Below are positions 8,986 to 18,756 of a DNA stretch of 64,000 bases, one piece after another. Source of the stretch: Parapedobacter luteus (GTDB taxonomy: Bacteria; Bacteroidota; Bacteroidia; Sphingobacteriales; Sphingobacteriaceae); the NCBI RefSeq assembly GCF_900168055.1, contig NZ_FUYS01000015.1:1-64000 (forward strand), written 5' to 3'. The notes below the pieces were generated by a model, which worked only from the letters and a program-made list of their open reading frames with translations, did no database searches and was not told the origin of the DNA. Position 1 is the stretch's first letter; each line of letters opens with the position of its first letter. The translations under genes and the position numbers were made by a program.

Positions 8986-9881
8986 TCATTACTTCGGCTC
9001 CGGGCTTGTTCGGCGTCATACGCAATCACGCGTTGGTACAGCTCACTTCGTACTTTTCTCCGAATGTCAGCATCCCGTTTAGTGGTAAAAAATTGCAGTT
9101 TGTATTTAACAACGTCTTTCCCCACACCGACAACTTTAAACTGAAAACTTCCCGTCACAATGGCTCCGCCATATTGTTTCACTACCTCCTCCAGACTGTT
9201 TTTCAACGCCTCATGATCATATGAGTGGGCCAGCGGCAACTCAAAGTCCATGGACAGCTTTTTGGAATTTTGGAGGGATTGGTTGATAATGTTGGCGGTA
9301 AATGCCGTATTGTTGGGGATTAGCACCACGTCGTCATCTTCATTTTTAACCATAATATTGGCCAGGGTGATGTCTACAATCTTTCCCTTGTGCTCCCCTA
9401 TCCGCACATTGTCGCCGATAGTAAATTGGTCGGAAAACATAATCAATAGCCCGCTAATCATGTTCGTGATGTAGTCTTTGAACAACAGTGCGATGGCCAT
9501 GGCGACAATCGTGATGCTTGTTAGAAATTCTTTTGGATTGATCCCAAACATCAGCATCAACCCGATAACCGCAAAAGCAACGTTTAGCAAAGCAGCGATT
9601 TGGTTGATGCCCAACACATAATTGCCCCTTATCCGGTCATTCTTTGTGTTGCGCTGCTTGTACAGTGCAATAAACATAAACCTGCCAATTGAGATAAGCA
9701 CACTACCGGTGAGAAAGGTATTGATCCCGTAAGCAAATTGGCGAACGCGGGGATAATCGCGGTACCACGTTTCCGCCGTGGCAAACGAATAGGCAATCAC
9801 CACCCATAGCACCACTTTGAAAATAAAGAAAAGCCGTTCCTTGATGGCTCTGCGCTTTACGATATCAGACACTGCTGCCAT
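8982..9881 (-). CDS. Small-conductance mechanosensitive channel (MscS family)
   Basis: Inner-membrane channel releasing solutes on osmotic down-shock. 299 residues. Three or four hydrophobic segments occupy roughly residues 15-130; the pore-lining helix is near FGINPKEFLTSITIVAMAIA and the beta domain begins at FTIGDNVRIGEHKG. The C-terminal alpha/beta domain is charged. I chose the ATG at 9881 (MAAVSDIVKRR) over a TTG at 9899. A second, different MscS protein is encoded at 48078-48917. It is convergent with coaA and shares four bases with its end. Confidence 0.9.
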   Translation of the reverse strand: MAAVSDIVKRRAIKERLFFIFKVVLWVVIAYSFATAETWYRDYPRVRQFAYGINTFLTGSVLISIGRFMFIALYKQRNTKNDRIRGNYVLGINQIAALLNVAFAVIGLMLMFGINPKEFLTSITIVAMAIALLFKDYITNMISGLLIMFSDQFTIGDNVRIGEHKGKIVDITLANIMVKNEDDDVVLIPNNTAFTANIINQSLQNSKKLSMDFELPLAHSYDHEALKNSLEEVVKQYGGAIVTGSFQFKVVGVGKDVVKYKLQFFTTKRDADIRRKVRSELYQRVIAYDAEQARSRSND

Positions 9882-9913
9882 AGCCGTAAAAATACACAAT
9901 TCCTACAATTTCA

Positions 9914-10429
9914 TTACGTCCGTTCGTAGCACAGGAACGTGTAGGCAAAAGCATGCCGCTCATCCGGCTCGTGGTGCTGGCTGGATACGATAGTCCACTC
10001 CCGCTCATCCAGCTCCGGAAAATAGGCATCGCCGGCAAGCGTCGCATGCACCCGGGTGAGGTAGATGCGGTTCGTGATAGGCAATGCCGCTTTATAGATT
10101 TCAGCACCTCCCACCACAAATACTTCTCCGTCGCCTGTGCACCGTTGTATGGCTTCATCAAGCGAATGTACCACTTCGGCCCCATTGATAGCATAATCCG
10201 CTTGGCGCGTGATGACGATATTGCGTCGATTTGGCAAAGGCTTGCCAACCGATTCGTACGTCTTGCGTCCCATAACGACGGTATGTCCCGAGGTAGTCTG
10301 TTTAAAAAACCGAAGGTCATTCGGTAGATGCCATAGCAGTTCGTTGCCTTTGCCAATCGCATTATTTTCTGCAGCCGCAACAATAGCGGAGATAAATGGT
10401 CTGTCCATCAGTACGCTGTCCATAAGCAT
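9914..10429 (-). CDS. folA: Dihydrofolate reductase
   Basis: Reduces dihydrofolate to tetrahydrofolate with NADPH. 171 residues from the first ATG. The folate/NADPH-binding features are visible: IVAAAENNAIGKGNELLWHLPNDL in outline (the Asp of LPNDL binds the pteridine), VVMGRKTYES, and the FVVGGAEIY segment. Three ATG codons are in frame near the start (10429, 10423, 10408). The third would give the family's usual short N-terminus, so the true protein may be 164 residues. It follows thyA by five bases; thymidylate synthase makes the dihydrofolate that FolA recycles, so the pair is a functional operon. Confidence 0.95.
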   Translation of the reverse strand: MLMDSVLMDRPFISAIVAAAENNAIGKGNELLWHLPNDLRFFKQTTSGHTVVMGRKTYESVGKPLPNRRNIVITRQADYAINGAEVVHSLDEAIQRCTGDGEVFVVGGAEIYKAALPITNRIYLTRVHATLAGDAYFPELDEREWTIVSSQHHEPDERHAFAYTFLCYERT

Positions 10430-10434
10430 CGCGC

Positions 10435-11256
10435 TTACACCGCCACGGGTGCTTTGATATGTGGGTAAGGGTCGTAGTCCATCAACTCGAAGTCTCCATA
10501 CTTGAAGTCAAAAATATCTACGACTTCCGGATTAATCACCATCCGTGGCAATGGCCGCGGCTCACGGCTCAGCTGTAAGGCCACCTGTTCGAAATGATTG
10601 CTGTAAAGATGAGCGTCTCCGAAAGTATGGATAAACTCAGCGGCCTCCATACCGCATACCTGCGCGACCATCATCGTAAGCAGCGCATAGGAAGCAATGT
10701 TGAACGGCACACCGAGGAAAATATCTGCACTGCGTTGATACAATTGGCAGGAAAGCTGAGGCTTGTACCAACCTTTCTCGGGATTCGCAGGAGTCACATA
10801 AAACTGGAAGAGGGCATGGCACGGTGGCAACGCCATGTTTTCGATTTCGGACACATTCCATGCAGACACGATAATGCGGCGCGAATCCGGATTGGTCTTG
10901 AGCTGCTGGATGACCTTCGTGATTTGGTCGATATGTTTGCCGCCGGGTGTAGGCCAGGATCGCCACTGGGATCCGTAAACAGGCCCCAGGTTCCCTTGCT
11001 CGTCTGCCCACTCATCCCAAATGCTCACCCCATTTTCTTTCAGGTAGCGTATATTGGTATCGCCCTTGAGAAACCAAATCAACTCGTGGATAATCGATCG
11101 CAGGTGTACCTTTTTCGTGGTAACCAATGGAAACCCCGCTTTGAGGTCAAAACGCATCTGGTAGCCAAAGACACTGCGTGTCCCCGTGCCCGTACGGTCG
11201 TGCTTATCCACGCCATTCTCGTAAACATGGCGCATTAAATCGAGGTATTGCTTCAT
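10435..11256 (-). CDS. thyA: Thymidylate synthase
   Basis: Methylates dUMP to dTMP using methylene-tetrahydrofolate. 273 residues. The N-terminal DRTGTGT segment with the phosphate-binding Arg, the nucleophile Cys in [13 protein letters not shown], the [23 protein letters not shown] block and the HTFGDAHLY motif are all present. AAGGA lies a suitable distance before the ATG at 11256. It forms an operon with folA downstream. Enzyme appears complete. Confidence 0.97.
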   Translation of the reverse strand: MKQYLDLMRHVYENGVDKHDRTGTGTRSVFGYQMRFDLKAGFPLVTTKKVHLRSIIHELIWFLKGDTNIRYLKENGVSIWDEWADEQGNLGPVYGSQWRSWPTPGGKHIDQITKVIQQLKTNPDSRRIIVSAWNVSEIENMALPPCHALFQFYVTPANPEKGWYKPQLSCQLYQRSADIFLGVPFNIASYALLTMMVAQVCGMEAAEFIHTFGDAHLYSNHFEQVALQLSREPRPLPRMVINPEVVDIFDFKYGDFELMDYDPYPHIKAPVAV

Positions 11257-11343
11257 GGTAAGTTTTCCTTTGCGCGAGTAAAGATAAGGAGATTAAATGA
11301 TACGGCAAACCGGAAGCAACCGGGCCAGTGGTCCCATAAAACT

Positions 11344-11375
11344 AAAAAAACCTGCTGGATAAGGTTTCCAGCAGG
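11344..11375 (-). terminator. Rho-independent terminator of the RND efflux operon
   Basis: A perfect 9-bp stem, CCTGCTGGA/TCCAGCAGG, with a seven-base loop is followed on the minus strand by seven T (complement of 11344-11350). It lies about 30 bases after the stop codon of the RND transporter and closes the four-gene operon. Confidence 0.92.
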
Positions 11376-11405
11376 CCTGTAAACATATTAACCTAATCAA
11401 TAGAA

Positions 11406-14400
11406 CTAAACAGGTTCATCTTCATATTCCTTCACCTCCTTATGCACATACTCCTCAACCATCAGCTCGTCGATGGGCCGTCCTTGTTTATCGAGCCCAA
11501 AGCGGTGCAGGACATTGTCTACCATTTGGTAAACTACCGGCACCACGATGAGGGTAAGAAACAGCGAACTGATCAAGCCACCGATAATCACCCAAGCCAG
11601 GCCGTTTTTCCATTCCGCACCCGCACCCGATGCAATCGCAATGGGAAGCATACCGAACACCATGGCGATGGTTGTCATCAGAATGGGCCTCAGACGCGCT
11701 TGATTAGCCAGGATGAGTGCCTCGCGTGTCGATTTACCTTCCGCTTTGAGGTGGTTGGTAAAATCCACAAGGATGATGGCATTCTTGGCCACCAAACCAA
11801 TCAGCATGATGAGTCCCAGAATCGTAAAGATACTCAGCGTATTGTTCGTCAGCGCTAGGGCTAGGAAAGCGCCTATCACCGCCAATGGTATGGAAAACAT
11901 CACCACAAACGGATACACAAAACTATCATACAAGGCGACCATGATGAAATATACCAACAATACCGACGCCAGTAACGCGATGCCCAACGTACCGAAGCCC
12001 TCAGACTGTTGCTCCATATCGCCCCCCCAAACATAGCTTACACCACTGGGCGTGTGCACTTGGTCCAGTTGCTCCAACCAATCGGTCACTACCGCACTGG
12101 CCGTGCGCCCCACAACCTGAGATTGCACCTTTACCGACGTACTTTTGTCGCGGCGTTCCAATTGGCTCGGCCCCGACCCCTCTTGAATGGTCGCAAACTG
12201 CGACAACCGCACCAGCTGCCCCGCATCGTTGGTAAACTGGAGGTTGCTTACATCATTCACATTCTTCCGATCATAATCATCAAAACGGATGTTGATGTCA
12301 TATTCATATTCGCCCGCACGGAACTTACCGTCGGTGTTGCCGTTAAACGCGGTCTGCATCGTCGCTCCGACAGTCTGTAGGTTTAACCCCAATGCGGCCA
12401 TTTTATCCCTGTCCACTTCAACCGTAATTTCCGGTGTACCGCTTTCTACCGAAAGCTTACTCTCGACCGTGCCGGGAATTTTGTTCAATAAAGCCAGCGC
12501 ATCTTCCGCATAAGCGAGCACGCTGTCCAGATCCGAACCCATCACCACCATTTCGACGGGCGCTTGCTCAGCAAATCCGACAATACTGATGGGGACAGTC
12601 TTTACTTTGGCACCCACCAATACTTTTTCCAACTCGCGTTTTATCTTCGCTGCATAAATGCTACTCTCATCCTCCCGTTCCTTCTTTTCCACAAGCTTGA
12701 CGGTGATTTCTGATTTATACATGGTTGTCAGCGCGCCCGTTACAGCATCGCTTGACTGGCCCACCGTTGTAATCATCGACACAATCTCGGGTTTTGTACC
12801 CAGGTATTCTTCCGCCCGTCTGGTCATTTGGTTGGTTTGCTCGATGGAAGCATCCTTGGGCATTTCAATCTGCACCAAGAACTCCCCCCTATCTCCCGAC
12901 GCAAAAAATTCGAATCCAATGAAACCACCTGCGGGCAATATGAAGGAAGCAAAGAACAGCAGCACGACCAACGTCAGCGTGATAAATTTATGGTTGAGCG
13001 ACCATTTCAGGATACCGGTCATCCAACGGGTGAAACGATGCAACTGCTTTTCAAACCAAAGGATGAATCGCCCGAAGATGTTCGTGTTGGAAACCCGTTC
13101 CAATTTCCCGAATCGCGATGTAAGCAAGGGCACAATCGTAAACGAAGCCAACAAACTGAGCAACGTGGCGATAACTACCACCACACAAAACTCCCGCAAA
13201 ATATCCGATACCATGCCCGTACTCAACGCAATAGGCAAGAACACCACGACAATGACCATCGTTATGGACACTACCGTAAAGCCGATTTCCTTGGCCCCGT
13301 CGTAAGATGCGCGCACTTTGTTCTTGCCCATCTCCATGTGCCGGTAGATGTTTTCAATAACCACAATGGCATCATCCACCAAAATACCCACGACCAATGA
13401 AAGCCCCAGCAATGACATGAGGTTGAGCGTGTATCCCAAAAGATTTATACCGATAAACGTAGCAATCAATGATGCAGGAATAGCGACCATGACGATTACC
13501 GCATTCCGAAGGCTGTGCAGGAAAAACAGCATGACAATCGCCACCAATACGATAGCCAAAAACAAGTCGAAGATCACCGCGTCGGCTGATTCCAGGGTAT
13601 AGGTTGAACTATCATTGGCGACATCGATCTTCAGCCCTTCCTTTGCATACATTTGCGTCAGGTTGGCGATGACCTCCTGTGAACCACGGCTCACTTCCAC
13701 CGCATTGGCATCCGACTGTTTCAATACCTGAAGCACCAAGGCGCTCCGGTTGTTTACCCGGGCTATTTTTTCAACATCTTTTTGGCTATCCTGTACATCA
13801 GCGATATCCCGCACCCGCACCTGCGCTCCTGTAGGCGTGGTAGCAATGACCAAGTTCCGAAGTTCGTCGACCGTCTTATACTTCCCTGCCAGGCGGATAA
13901 GGATATCCTGATTCTGCGTCTTTACGCTTCCCGTCGGGAAATCGAGGTTGGACGTCAGGATAGCCTGTTGCACCTGAAGGATAGACATGCCGTAACCTTG
14001 CAAGCGGGAGGCATCAATGCTCACTTGGATTTCGCGCTCCTGCCCACCGATAAGGTTTACCTGCGCTACACCCGGCACGCGCGAAAGCACCGGCTGAACA
14101 CGCTTGTCAATCAAATCATAAAAAGCTGCATCGTCCAAATTACCCGTAGCGGCAAGCGTAAGGATGGGCAGGTCATCCATGGAGAACTTCGCTAATGACG
14201 GCGTTTCAGCATCATCCGGCAAGTCCGAAAGAATGGCATTGACTTTACGCTGCGCATCGTTCAGCGAATAATCAACATCTGCGCCACTATGGAGTTCGAT
14301 GACGACCATCGAAAGACTTTCGAACGATGTCGCATCCAGCTTCTTGATGTTTTCTAAGGAGGCCACCGCATCCTCTATTTTCTTGGTGACCGTGTTTTCA

Positions 14401-14576
14401 ACCTCACTTGGCGATGCACCGGGATAAACGGTCGTGATGGACACCACATTGGGTGAAAACTTTGGGAGCAACTCGTAGTTCAACGAGAAATAGCTCAGGA
14501 TACCCAGCAAGGTCAAGGCGGTATAAACCACAATGACGATGGATGGGCGTTTAATCGATATTTCTGCTATCTTCAT
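11406..14576 (-). CDS. RND-family multidrug efflux transporter (AcrB/MexB-like)
   Basis: Inner-membrane proton-driven pump of a tripartite export complex. 1056 residues, the normal RND length, with two repeats of one N-terminal helix, a large periplasmic porter domain and five further helices. The N-terminus KIAEISIKRPSIVIVVYTAL is characteristic. The proton-relay pair is visible in GILVDDAIVVIEN (the two Asp of helix 4). It is the last gene of the tetR-tolC-adaptor-RND operon. The substrate cannot be told from sequence; sequence features are of the drug/hydrophobe class rather than the heavy-metal class. Confidence 0.93.
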   Translation of the reverse strand: MKIAEISIKRPSIVIVVYTALTLLGILSYFSLNYELLPKFSPNVVSITTVYPGASPSEVENTVTKKIEDAVASLENIKKLDATSFESLSMVVIELHSGADVDYSLNDAQRKVNAILSDLPDDAETPSLAKFSMDDLPILTLAATGNLDDAAFYDLIDKRVQPVLSRVPGVAQVNLIGGQEREIQVSIDASRLQGYGMSILQVQQAILTSNLDFPTGSVKTQNQDILIRLAGKYKTVDELRNLVIATTPTGAQVRVRDIADVQDSQKDVEKIARVNNRSALVLQVLKQSDANAVEVSRGSQEVIANLTQMYAKEGLKIDVANDSSTYTLESADAVIFDLFLAIVLVAIVMLFFLHSLRNAVIVMVAIPASLIATFIGINLLGYTLNLMSLLGLSLVVGILVDDAIVVIENIYRHMEMGKNKVRASYDGAKEIGFTVVSITMVIVVVFLPIALSTGMVSDILREFCVVVVIATLLSLLASFTIVPLLTSRFGKLERVSNTNIFGRFILWFEKQLHRFTRWMTGILKWSLNHKFITLTLVVLLFFASFILPAGGFIGFEFFASGDRGEFLVQIEMPKDASIEQTNQMTRRAEEYLGTKPEIVSMITTVGQSSDAVTGALTTMYKSEITVKLVEKKEREDESSIYAAKIKRELEKVLVGAKVKTVPISIVGFAEQAPVEMVVMGSDLDSVLAYAEDALALLNKIPGTVESKLSVESGTPEITVEVDRDKMAALGLNLQTVGATMQTAFNGNTDGKFRAGEYEYDINIRFDDYDRKNVNDVSNLQFTNDAGQLVRLSQFATIQEGSGPSQLERRDKSTSVKVQSQVVGRTASAVVTDWLEQLDQVHTPSGVSYVWGGDMEQQSEGFGTLGIALLASVLLVYFIMVALYDSFVYPFVVMFSIPLAVIGAFLALALTNNTLSIFTILGLIMLIGLVAKNAIILVDFTNHLKAEGKSTREALILANQARLRPILMTTIAMVFGMLPIAIASGAGAEWKNGLAWVIIGGLISSLFLTLIVVPVVYQMVDNVLHRFGLDKQGRPIDELMVEEYVHKEVKEYEDEPV

Positions 14577-14596
14577 GACTTAAGATATGAGACGTT

Positions 14597-15700
14597 TTAA
14601 TTTGAAGTTGAGACCTGCGACTGGCTGTCAGCCGTCGAATCGAGTTGCGCTTCGACTTTTGCACCATCTACCAAGTTGATCTGTCCACTGGTAATGACGG
14701 TTTCACCTTCTTCAAGGCCTCTTAATATTTCCACTTGCTCGCCTAAAATCCTTCCGGCAACCACTTCACGCGTCCGCGCTGTACTATCCGCGTCAAGCAC
14801 ATAGATACGATTGCTATTAACCCCCCCGACAAAAGCACCCCTCGGTATCAAAATCGTTGGCTCCTGTTGAGGGAACCTGAAGTTGGCTGTGCCGTACATT
14901 CCCGCTTTCAATTGAACGGAAGTGTTGTTATCAACCGTAATCTCAATGGGATAATTCAGTGTATTGTCGGCCTTTGCTGCGATGAAGCTAACCGTTCCGT
15001 TGAATTCCTTATCCGGAAAAACAGAGCTGGTAATAGCGACTTTATCGCCCAACTTGAGGTTCACCACTTGGTTTTCGTTGGCGGAGACTTTTAACTTCAA
15101 CTGGGATAAATCGACAATCTCAAACAATTCAGTACCCGGCGACAAGTACGCACCTACTTCAATATCACGGCGATTGATAATTCCATTAATCGGCGATTTA
15201 ATGTTCGCGTCCTGTACGCGCCGGTTGGCTTGCTGCAACTTCACCTCCGCATTGCGCAATTGCAATTCGATATCATCCAGTTGCGCACGGGTTACGCCGC
15301 CCGTCTCGAAAGAGCTTTTATAACGCTCGTAGTCTGTCTTTAACTTCTGAAGCGCGTCTTCCGCAGCCTGTTTGTCCAAGCTCAGGATTTCAGGGTCAAC
15401 AACAGCCAACACCTGCCCCCTGCTTACACGCGCGCCCTCTTTCACCAATATACGGGTGACACGTCCACTTACTTCAGAAAGCAAGGTCAGGTCTTGGTTT
15501 GCGGCAAACGTCCCATTCGCTGAAAAGTCAAGCGTGATGGGTTGCCTATTCACCTTAGCCGCTTTTACCACAATGGCACCACCTGTTTCGGCCACCACAG
15601 CCGTTTTCGCCTCGTTTTCTTTTTTGTTATTGCTTAATACCCATCCGATAAGAGCAAGCACTCCTACGACGACAATGATGGTGATGATGACTCGTTTCAT
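14597..15700 (-). CDS. RND efflux periplasmic adaptor (membrane fusion protein)
   Basis: Links the inner-membrane RND pump to the TolC channel. 367 residues. An N-terminal hydrophobic anchor (about 4-22) is followed by a lipoyl-like half motif, an alpha-helical hairpin rich in Gln/Leu (about 110-170), the second lipoyl half (INGIINRRDIEVGAYLSPG), and beta-barrel and membrane-proximal domains. The C-terminus is rich in Ser/Gln. It lies 20 bases before the RND gene and 23 after the TolC gene. Confidence 0.92.
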   Translation of the reverse strand: MKRVIITIIVVVGVLALIGWVLSNNKKENEAKTAVVAETGGAIVVKAAKVNRQPITLDFSANGTFAANQDLTLLSEVSGRVTRILVKEGARVSRGQVLAVVDPEILSLDKQAAEDALQKLKTDYERYKSSFETGGVTRAQLDDIELQLRNAEVKLQQANRRVQDANIKSPINGIINRRDIEVGAYLSPGTELFEIVDLSQLKLKVSANENQVVNLKLGDKVAITSSVFPDKEFNGTVSFIAAKADNTLNYPIEITVDNNTSVQLKAGMYGTANFRFPQQEPTILIPRGAFVGGVNSNRIYVLDADSTARTREVVAGRILGEQVEILRGLEEGETVITSGQINLVDGAKVEAQLDSTADSQSQVSTSN

Positions 15701-15723
15701 ATATTAATTGTGATTGATGATGA

Positions 15724-17094
15724 TTATTCGTTTACTAATGTTTTGATTTGTCCGTTTGATTTAACCAATTCTATTTGGGCCACCTTATAATTGAGCAAAG
15801 CCTCATTGTAGCTGTTTTGAGCCGCTACTAAATCCGTTTCGGCAGTAAGCAAATCCGTGAGGTTGGCCAGCCCATTTTTATAGTTGTTTTGCGTGCTATT
15901 AAACACCTCTTCGGCAAAATCTTTATTAACACGCTGTGATTCAATGGTATTCAAACTATTCTTTATTTGTATCTTCGCGTTTTCATACGCCATTGTCAGC
16001 GCATTGGACGTATTTCTCAAATCTTCATGAATCTTCTTCAGCTCCACGTCGGCCTGCCGGACTCTCGCCCTCCGTGCATTACCATCGAATATCGGTATAC
16101 GTAGGTTCAGGGAGATACCAGCCATGTCAAAACTCAACGCTCGGGAAGTGTACACATTCAACTTATCACTTTGAGAGGAGTACGTATAATTTCCGCTAAG
16201 TGACAAGCTTGGATAGTATTCCGCGACATAGGCCTTACGTTGAAACCCTAAGAGTTCTTCCTGTTTTTTCAACACCTGAAAGTCAAGCAATTGTTCCACA
16301 TTGACCGCACCATTCCCCAAACTGGCGACCGCTTCGTTCTCCAAGCTATTCATTTCAGTTTCCGGAATAGTGATTTGCTGGGCAATGGGCATGCCCATGT
16401 AATATTTAAGCAAGTTTTCTTGCTGCGTGACTGCGTATTCCAATTGTTCGCGCTGAGCCAATAAATTATTCTTGTTTACCTTTATCCGATCAAGGTCAAT
16501 CTTCTTGGCCAAACCCAACTCGTACTGACTTCCAATGGTGTTTTCCAATTGAGATACACGTTCGATATTGGCGTCGATAACCCCCAGCTGTTGCCGGGTA
16601 ATGATGACCTGATAATAATTGGTAGCCACTTGCTGAATGAGATTTTCTTCCGCAAGCTGAGCGGCCAGACGATAATACTCCTCCGAGCTCCGAGCGGCCT
16701 TAAGGCCGGTAAAAACCTGCTGGTTGAAAATCTGCTGGTTCAGCTGCACCTGCGACATCGCGTTCCATGTTTGGCCCGCTGCAATCGCTACGAATTCTCC
16801 CGGAGTACCGCCCATAAATTCAGCGGGCAACACAAATTGCTGTACCAATAAATTATTTGTCAGCGTACTGGTTGCATCCAATTGAGGCAAGGCCGCTGCC
16901 CTGGTCTCAGCCACTACGTGCCTGCCACCTTCGATTTCAAGCCGCGCCTTACGTAGCGCCTCGCTGTTATTCAATGCATAGTTGAGCGCATCCTTCAGGG
17001 TCAGTACTTCCTGCGCCGTAGCCGCGTTGGTTCCCCACAACCCCACGAATACCACCGCTATAATTAACCGTATATTCATTCTTAATATATTCAT
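15724..17094 (-). CDS. TolC-family outer-membrane efflux protein
   Basis: Outer-membrane channel component of the efflux complex, 456 residues. A signal peptide (about 1-27, ending TAAT-AQE) precedes two repeats of the outer-membrane efflux domain: long coiled helices (ALRKARLEIEGGRH; VAQIELVKSNGQIKTL) alternating with short beta segments. ATG codons at 17094 and 17079 both give acceptable signal peptides. It directly follows the TetR regulator (11-base gap) and precedes the adaptor gene. Confidence 0.92.
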   Translation of the reverse strand: MNILRMNIRLIIAVVFVGLWGTNAATAQEVLTLKDALNYALNNSEALRKARLEIEGGRHVVAETRAAALPQLDATSTLTNNLLVQQFVLPAEFMGGTPGEFVAIAAGQTWNAMSQVQLNQQIFNQQVFTGLKAARSSEEYYRLAAQLAEENLIQQVATNYYQVIITRQQLGVIDANIERVSQLENTIGSQYELGLAKKIDLDRIKVNKNNLLAQREQLEYAVTQQENLLKYYMGMPIAQQITIPETEMNSLENEAVASLGNGAVNVEQLLDFQVLKKQEELLGFQRKAYVAEYYPSLSLSGNYTYSSQSDKLNVYTSRALSFDMAGISLNLRIPIFDGNARRARVRQADVELKKIHEDLRNTSNALTMAYENAKIQIKNSLNTIESQRVNKDFAEEVFNSTQNNYKNGLANLTDLLTAETDLVAAQNSYNEALLNYKVAQIELVKSNGQIKTLVNE

Positions 17095-17105
17095 ATTGAT
17101 TTCAG

Positions 17106-17708
17106 CTATTTATCTGTTTTTTTTATGCCGTTAATGAAGATGGTTGCTGCTTGCTTTTGTTTTTCGATAATGCTATCTAACTCTTCTTTATCCACCAATG
17201 CGTGCGGTATGGTGTGGTCGCAAAACATGGCGAGGCCGCGCATGATTGCCACGTACAGTTCAGACGTGGATGAAACATCAAATGTTACAAGTTCGTTACG
17301 TTTTATTCCCCGGTCAAATATTTTCGAAATAACTTCCGTTTCCCGTTGAAGCATGCCTTTCGACAAGGCTATCCATCGCTCTTCATTCATATTCATTTCA
17401 TGGAGATTGATGATCAGCATATAATATTTTTCGAGGTATTCCTTTTTTATGTCCAGCAATCGGATAAGCATATCCAACGTATTCGGAATTTCTTCCAACG
17501 CTTGTTTGACCGCCAAGTCGCTTTCGTCCATAATCTGATAAGCGATAGCCTCGATCAGTGCAAACTTATCCTGAAAATAATAGTATAAGTTGGCTTTTGA
17601 AAGCTTCATGTCATCGGCGATTTCGCTCATCGACGTCTTGGCGATACCGAAATGCGAAAACCGCCTTAAAGCTGCCGCGATAATTTGATTCCTTTTGTCA
17701 TCTAACAT
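17106..17708 (-). CDS. TetR/AcrR-family transcriptional regulator of the efflux operon
   Basis: 200 residues. The N-terminal helix-turn-helix is clear: KRNQIIAAALRRFSHFGIAKTSMSEIADDM, with recognition helix LSKANLYYYFQDKFALIEAI (written in parts; together residues 5-56). The C-terminal all-helical ligand domain is divergent, as usual. It is the first gene of the efflux operon, so it most likely represses its own transcript. An inverted repeat (17731-17757) overlapping the -7 box of the promoter is the likely operator. Confidence 0.9.
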   Translation of the reverse strand: MLDDKRNQIIAAALRRFSHFGIAKTSMSEIADDMKLSKANLYYYFQDKFALIEAIAYQIMDESDLAVKQALEEIPNTLDMLIRLLDIKKEYLEKYYMLIINLHEMNMNEERWIALSKGMLQRETEVISKIFDRGIKRNELVTFDVSSTSELYVAIMRGLAMFCDHTIPHALVDKEELDSIIEKQKQAATIFINGIKKTDK

Positions 17709-17730
17709 GTATTATTTTACCGTTTTACTG

Positions 17731-17757
17731 TTTGACTATTTTTAAAAATTGGTCAAA
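17731..17757. promoter_or_regulatory. Candidate operator of the TetR regulator (27-bp imperfect palindrome)
   Basis: The arms TTTGAC (17731-17736) and GTCAAA (17752-17757) are perfect inverted repeats around an A/T-rich, itself nearly symmetric centre. The right arm overlaps the -7 box of the minus-strand promoter and the rest covers the expected transcription start, a repressor-type position. The same TTGAC-N15-GTCAA layout occurs upstream of the second TetR gene (60237-60261). Confidence 0.65.
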
Positions 17758-17784
17758 AGTACAACAATAAAAGAATTCCGCAAA
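17754..17784 (-). promoter_or_regulatory. Promoter of the tetR-tolC-adaptor-RND operon
   Basis: On the minus strand TTTG (17784-17781) is followed after 19 bases by TACTTTTG (17761-17754), matching the Bacteroidota TTTG / TAnnTTTG promoter. The leader to the tetR ATG would be about 42 bases. Confidence 0.75.
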
Positions 17785-17903
17785 AAGAAATTACCGACAC
17801 CGGCGGTTCGGTTCATCTTATGACACAATGCTTACAAACCAAGCGATTGCAAAGAAAATGTATGGTAATGACAACCCTATGGCAGTGGGGAATGACAACC
17901 GCC

Positions 17904-18605
17904 TTAATCCTTGGAAAACGTGAGTTCATTCTGGAATACCTTCGCATATTTCCGTTTATCCAATTTGTATAATCGGGCAGCTCGGTAAGATACACCCCGC
18001 TGAAATTCAGGCAGTTCTTTCAATATGTTATAGTTAAGCATTTTTTTCCTAAAATTACGTTTATCCAATTTGCGCCCCCAAATAGCCTCATACAACTGCT
18101 GCAATTGGGTAAGGGTAAATTTCTCTGGCAGCAATTCGAAGGCTATCGGGCTATAACTTATCTTCCGTCTCACCTTCATAATACTTTTATCGATGATATG
18201 GCGGTGGTCAAAGGCTAACTCCGGCAGGTCATTCAACGGGTGCCAAACTGCCTGGCGGGCATAATCGGTCACTGGTTCTGGCTGGCTTTTCAGATCATCC
18301 AATCGCAGCAGGGCATAGTAAGCAACGGTGATGATCCGGCCTTGCGGATGACGTTTTAGATCACCAAACGTATATAACTGTTCCATGAAGATTCCGCGCA
18401 ACCCTGTATGTTCATACAAAATCCGCTTCACAGCATCATCTATCGTTTCGTTGTGCTCCACGAAAAAACCCGGAAGCGCCCACCATCCTTTAAACGGATA
18501 CTCATTGCGTTCAATAAGCAGAACTTTTAGTTCGCCTTCCTTAAAGCCGAAAATTACACAGTCTGTCGTGAATATGGATTGTAAATGTGGTAAACCTGAT
18601 TGCAA
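17904..18605 (-). CDS. Nudix-domain transcriptional regulator (NrtR/AraR-like)
   Basis: 233 residues. The N-terminal Nudix fold spans about 10-150; its Nudix box is degenerate (GFFVEHNETIDDAVKRILYEH, where the canonical second half REL-EE is replaced by KRILYE), suggesting ligand binding rather than hydrolysis. A C-terminal winged-helix domain follows (LTQLQQLYEAIWGRKLDKRN, then FRKKMLNYNILKEL). This layout is that of NrtR-type regulators, which in Bacteroidota include sugar regulators. It is divergent from pfkA, and a palindrome lies in the pfkA leader. No ATG is available; TTG at 18605 gives an N-terminus similar to relatives. Confidence 0.85.
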   Translation of the reverse strand: MQSGLPHLQSIFTTDCVIFGFKEGELKVLLIERNEYPFKGWWALPGFFVEHNETIDDAVKRILYEHTGLRGIFMEQLYTFGDLKRHPQGRIITVAYYALLRLDDLKSQPEPVTDYARQAVWHPLNDLPELAFDHRHIIDKSIMKVRRKISYSPIAFELLPEKFTLTQLQQLYEAIWGRKLDKRNFRKKMLNYNILKELPEFQRGVSYRAARLYKLDKRKYAKVFQNELTFSKD

Positions 18606-18616
18606 AGCTTTGATTA

Positions 18617-18651
18617 TTTGTTTATTAATTGATTTTTATTTGCTAAATTTG
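18617..18651 (+). promoter_or_regulatory. Candidate promoter of the pfkA operon
   Basis: TTTG (18617-18620) and, after 23 bases, TAAATTTG (18644-18651) match the Bacteroidota consensus, at the upper end of the usual spacing. The pfkA leader would then be about 100 bases and would include the palindrome at 18699-18721. Confidence 0.5.
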
Positions 18652-18698
18652 CTCACTTAAACCTTTCAAGTGAAAAAAAATAATCCTTGAAAAATTTA

Positions 18699-18721
18699 AT
18701 AGTGTAACAAATACACACTAT
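18699..18721. promoter_or_regulatory. Palindrome in the pfkA leader, candidate Nudix-regulator operator
   Basis: ATAGTGT-N9-ACACTAT is a perfect 7+7 bp inverted repeat located between the divergent regulator and pfkA genes, 35 bases before the pfkA start. Being downstream of the candidate promoter, it could act as a repressor roadblock. Assignment to the adjacent regulator is inference. Confidence 0.5.
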
Positions 18722-18756
18722 ATTCGTGCTGCTAATTTATAAAGATTATTAGAAAA

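Noticed and set aside
12658-13305. A 215-codon plus-strand frame opposite the RND transporter
   Set aside because: Shadow of the RND gene; composition is the complement of membrane helices, without domain similarity.
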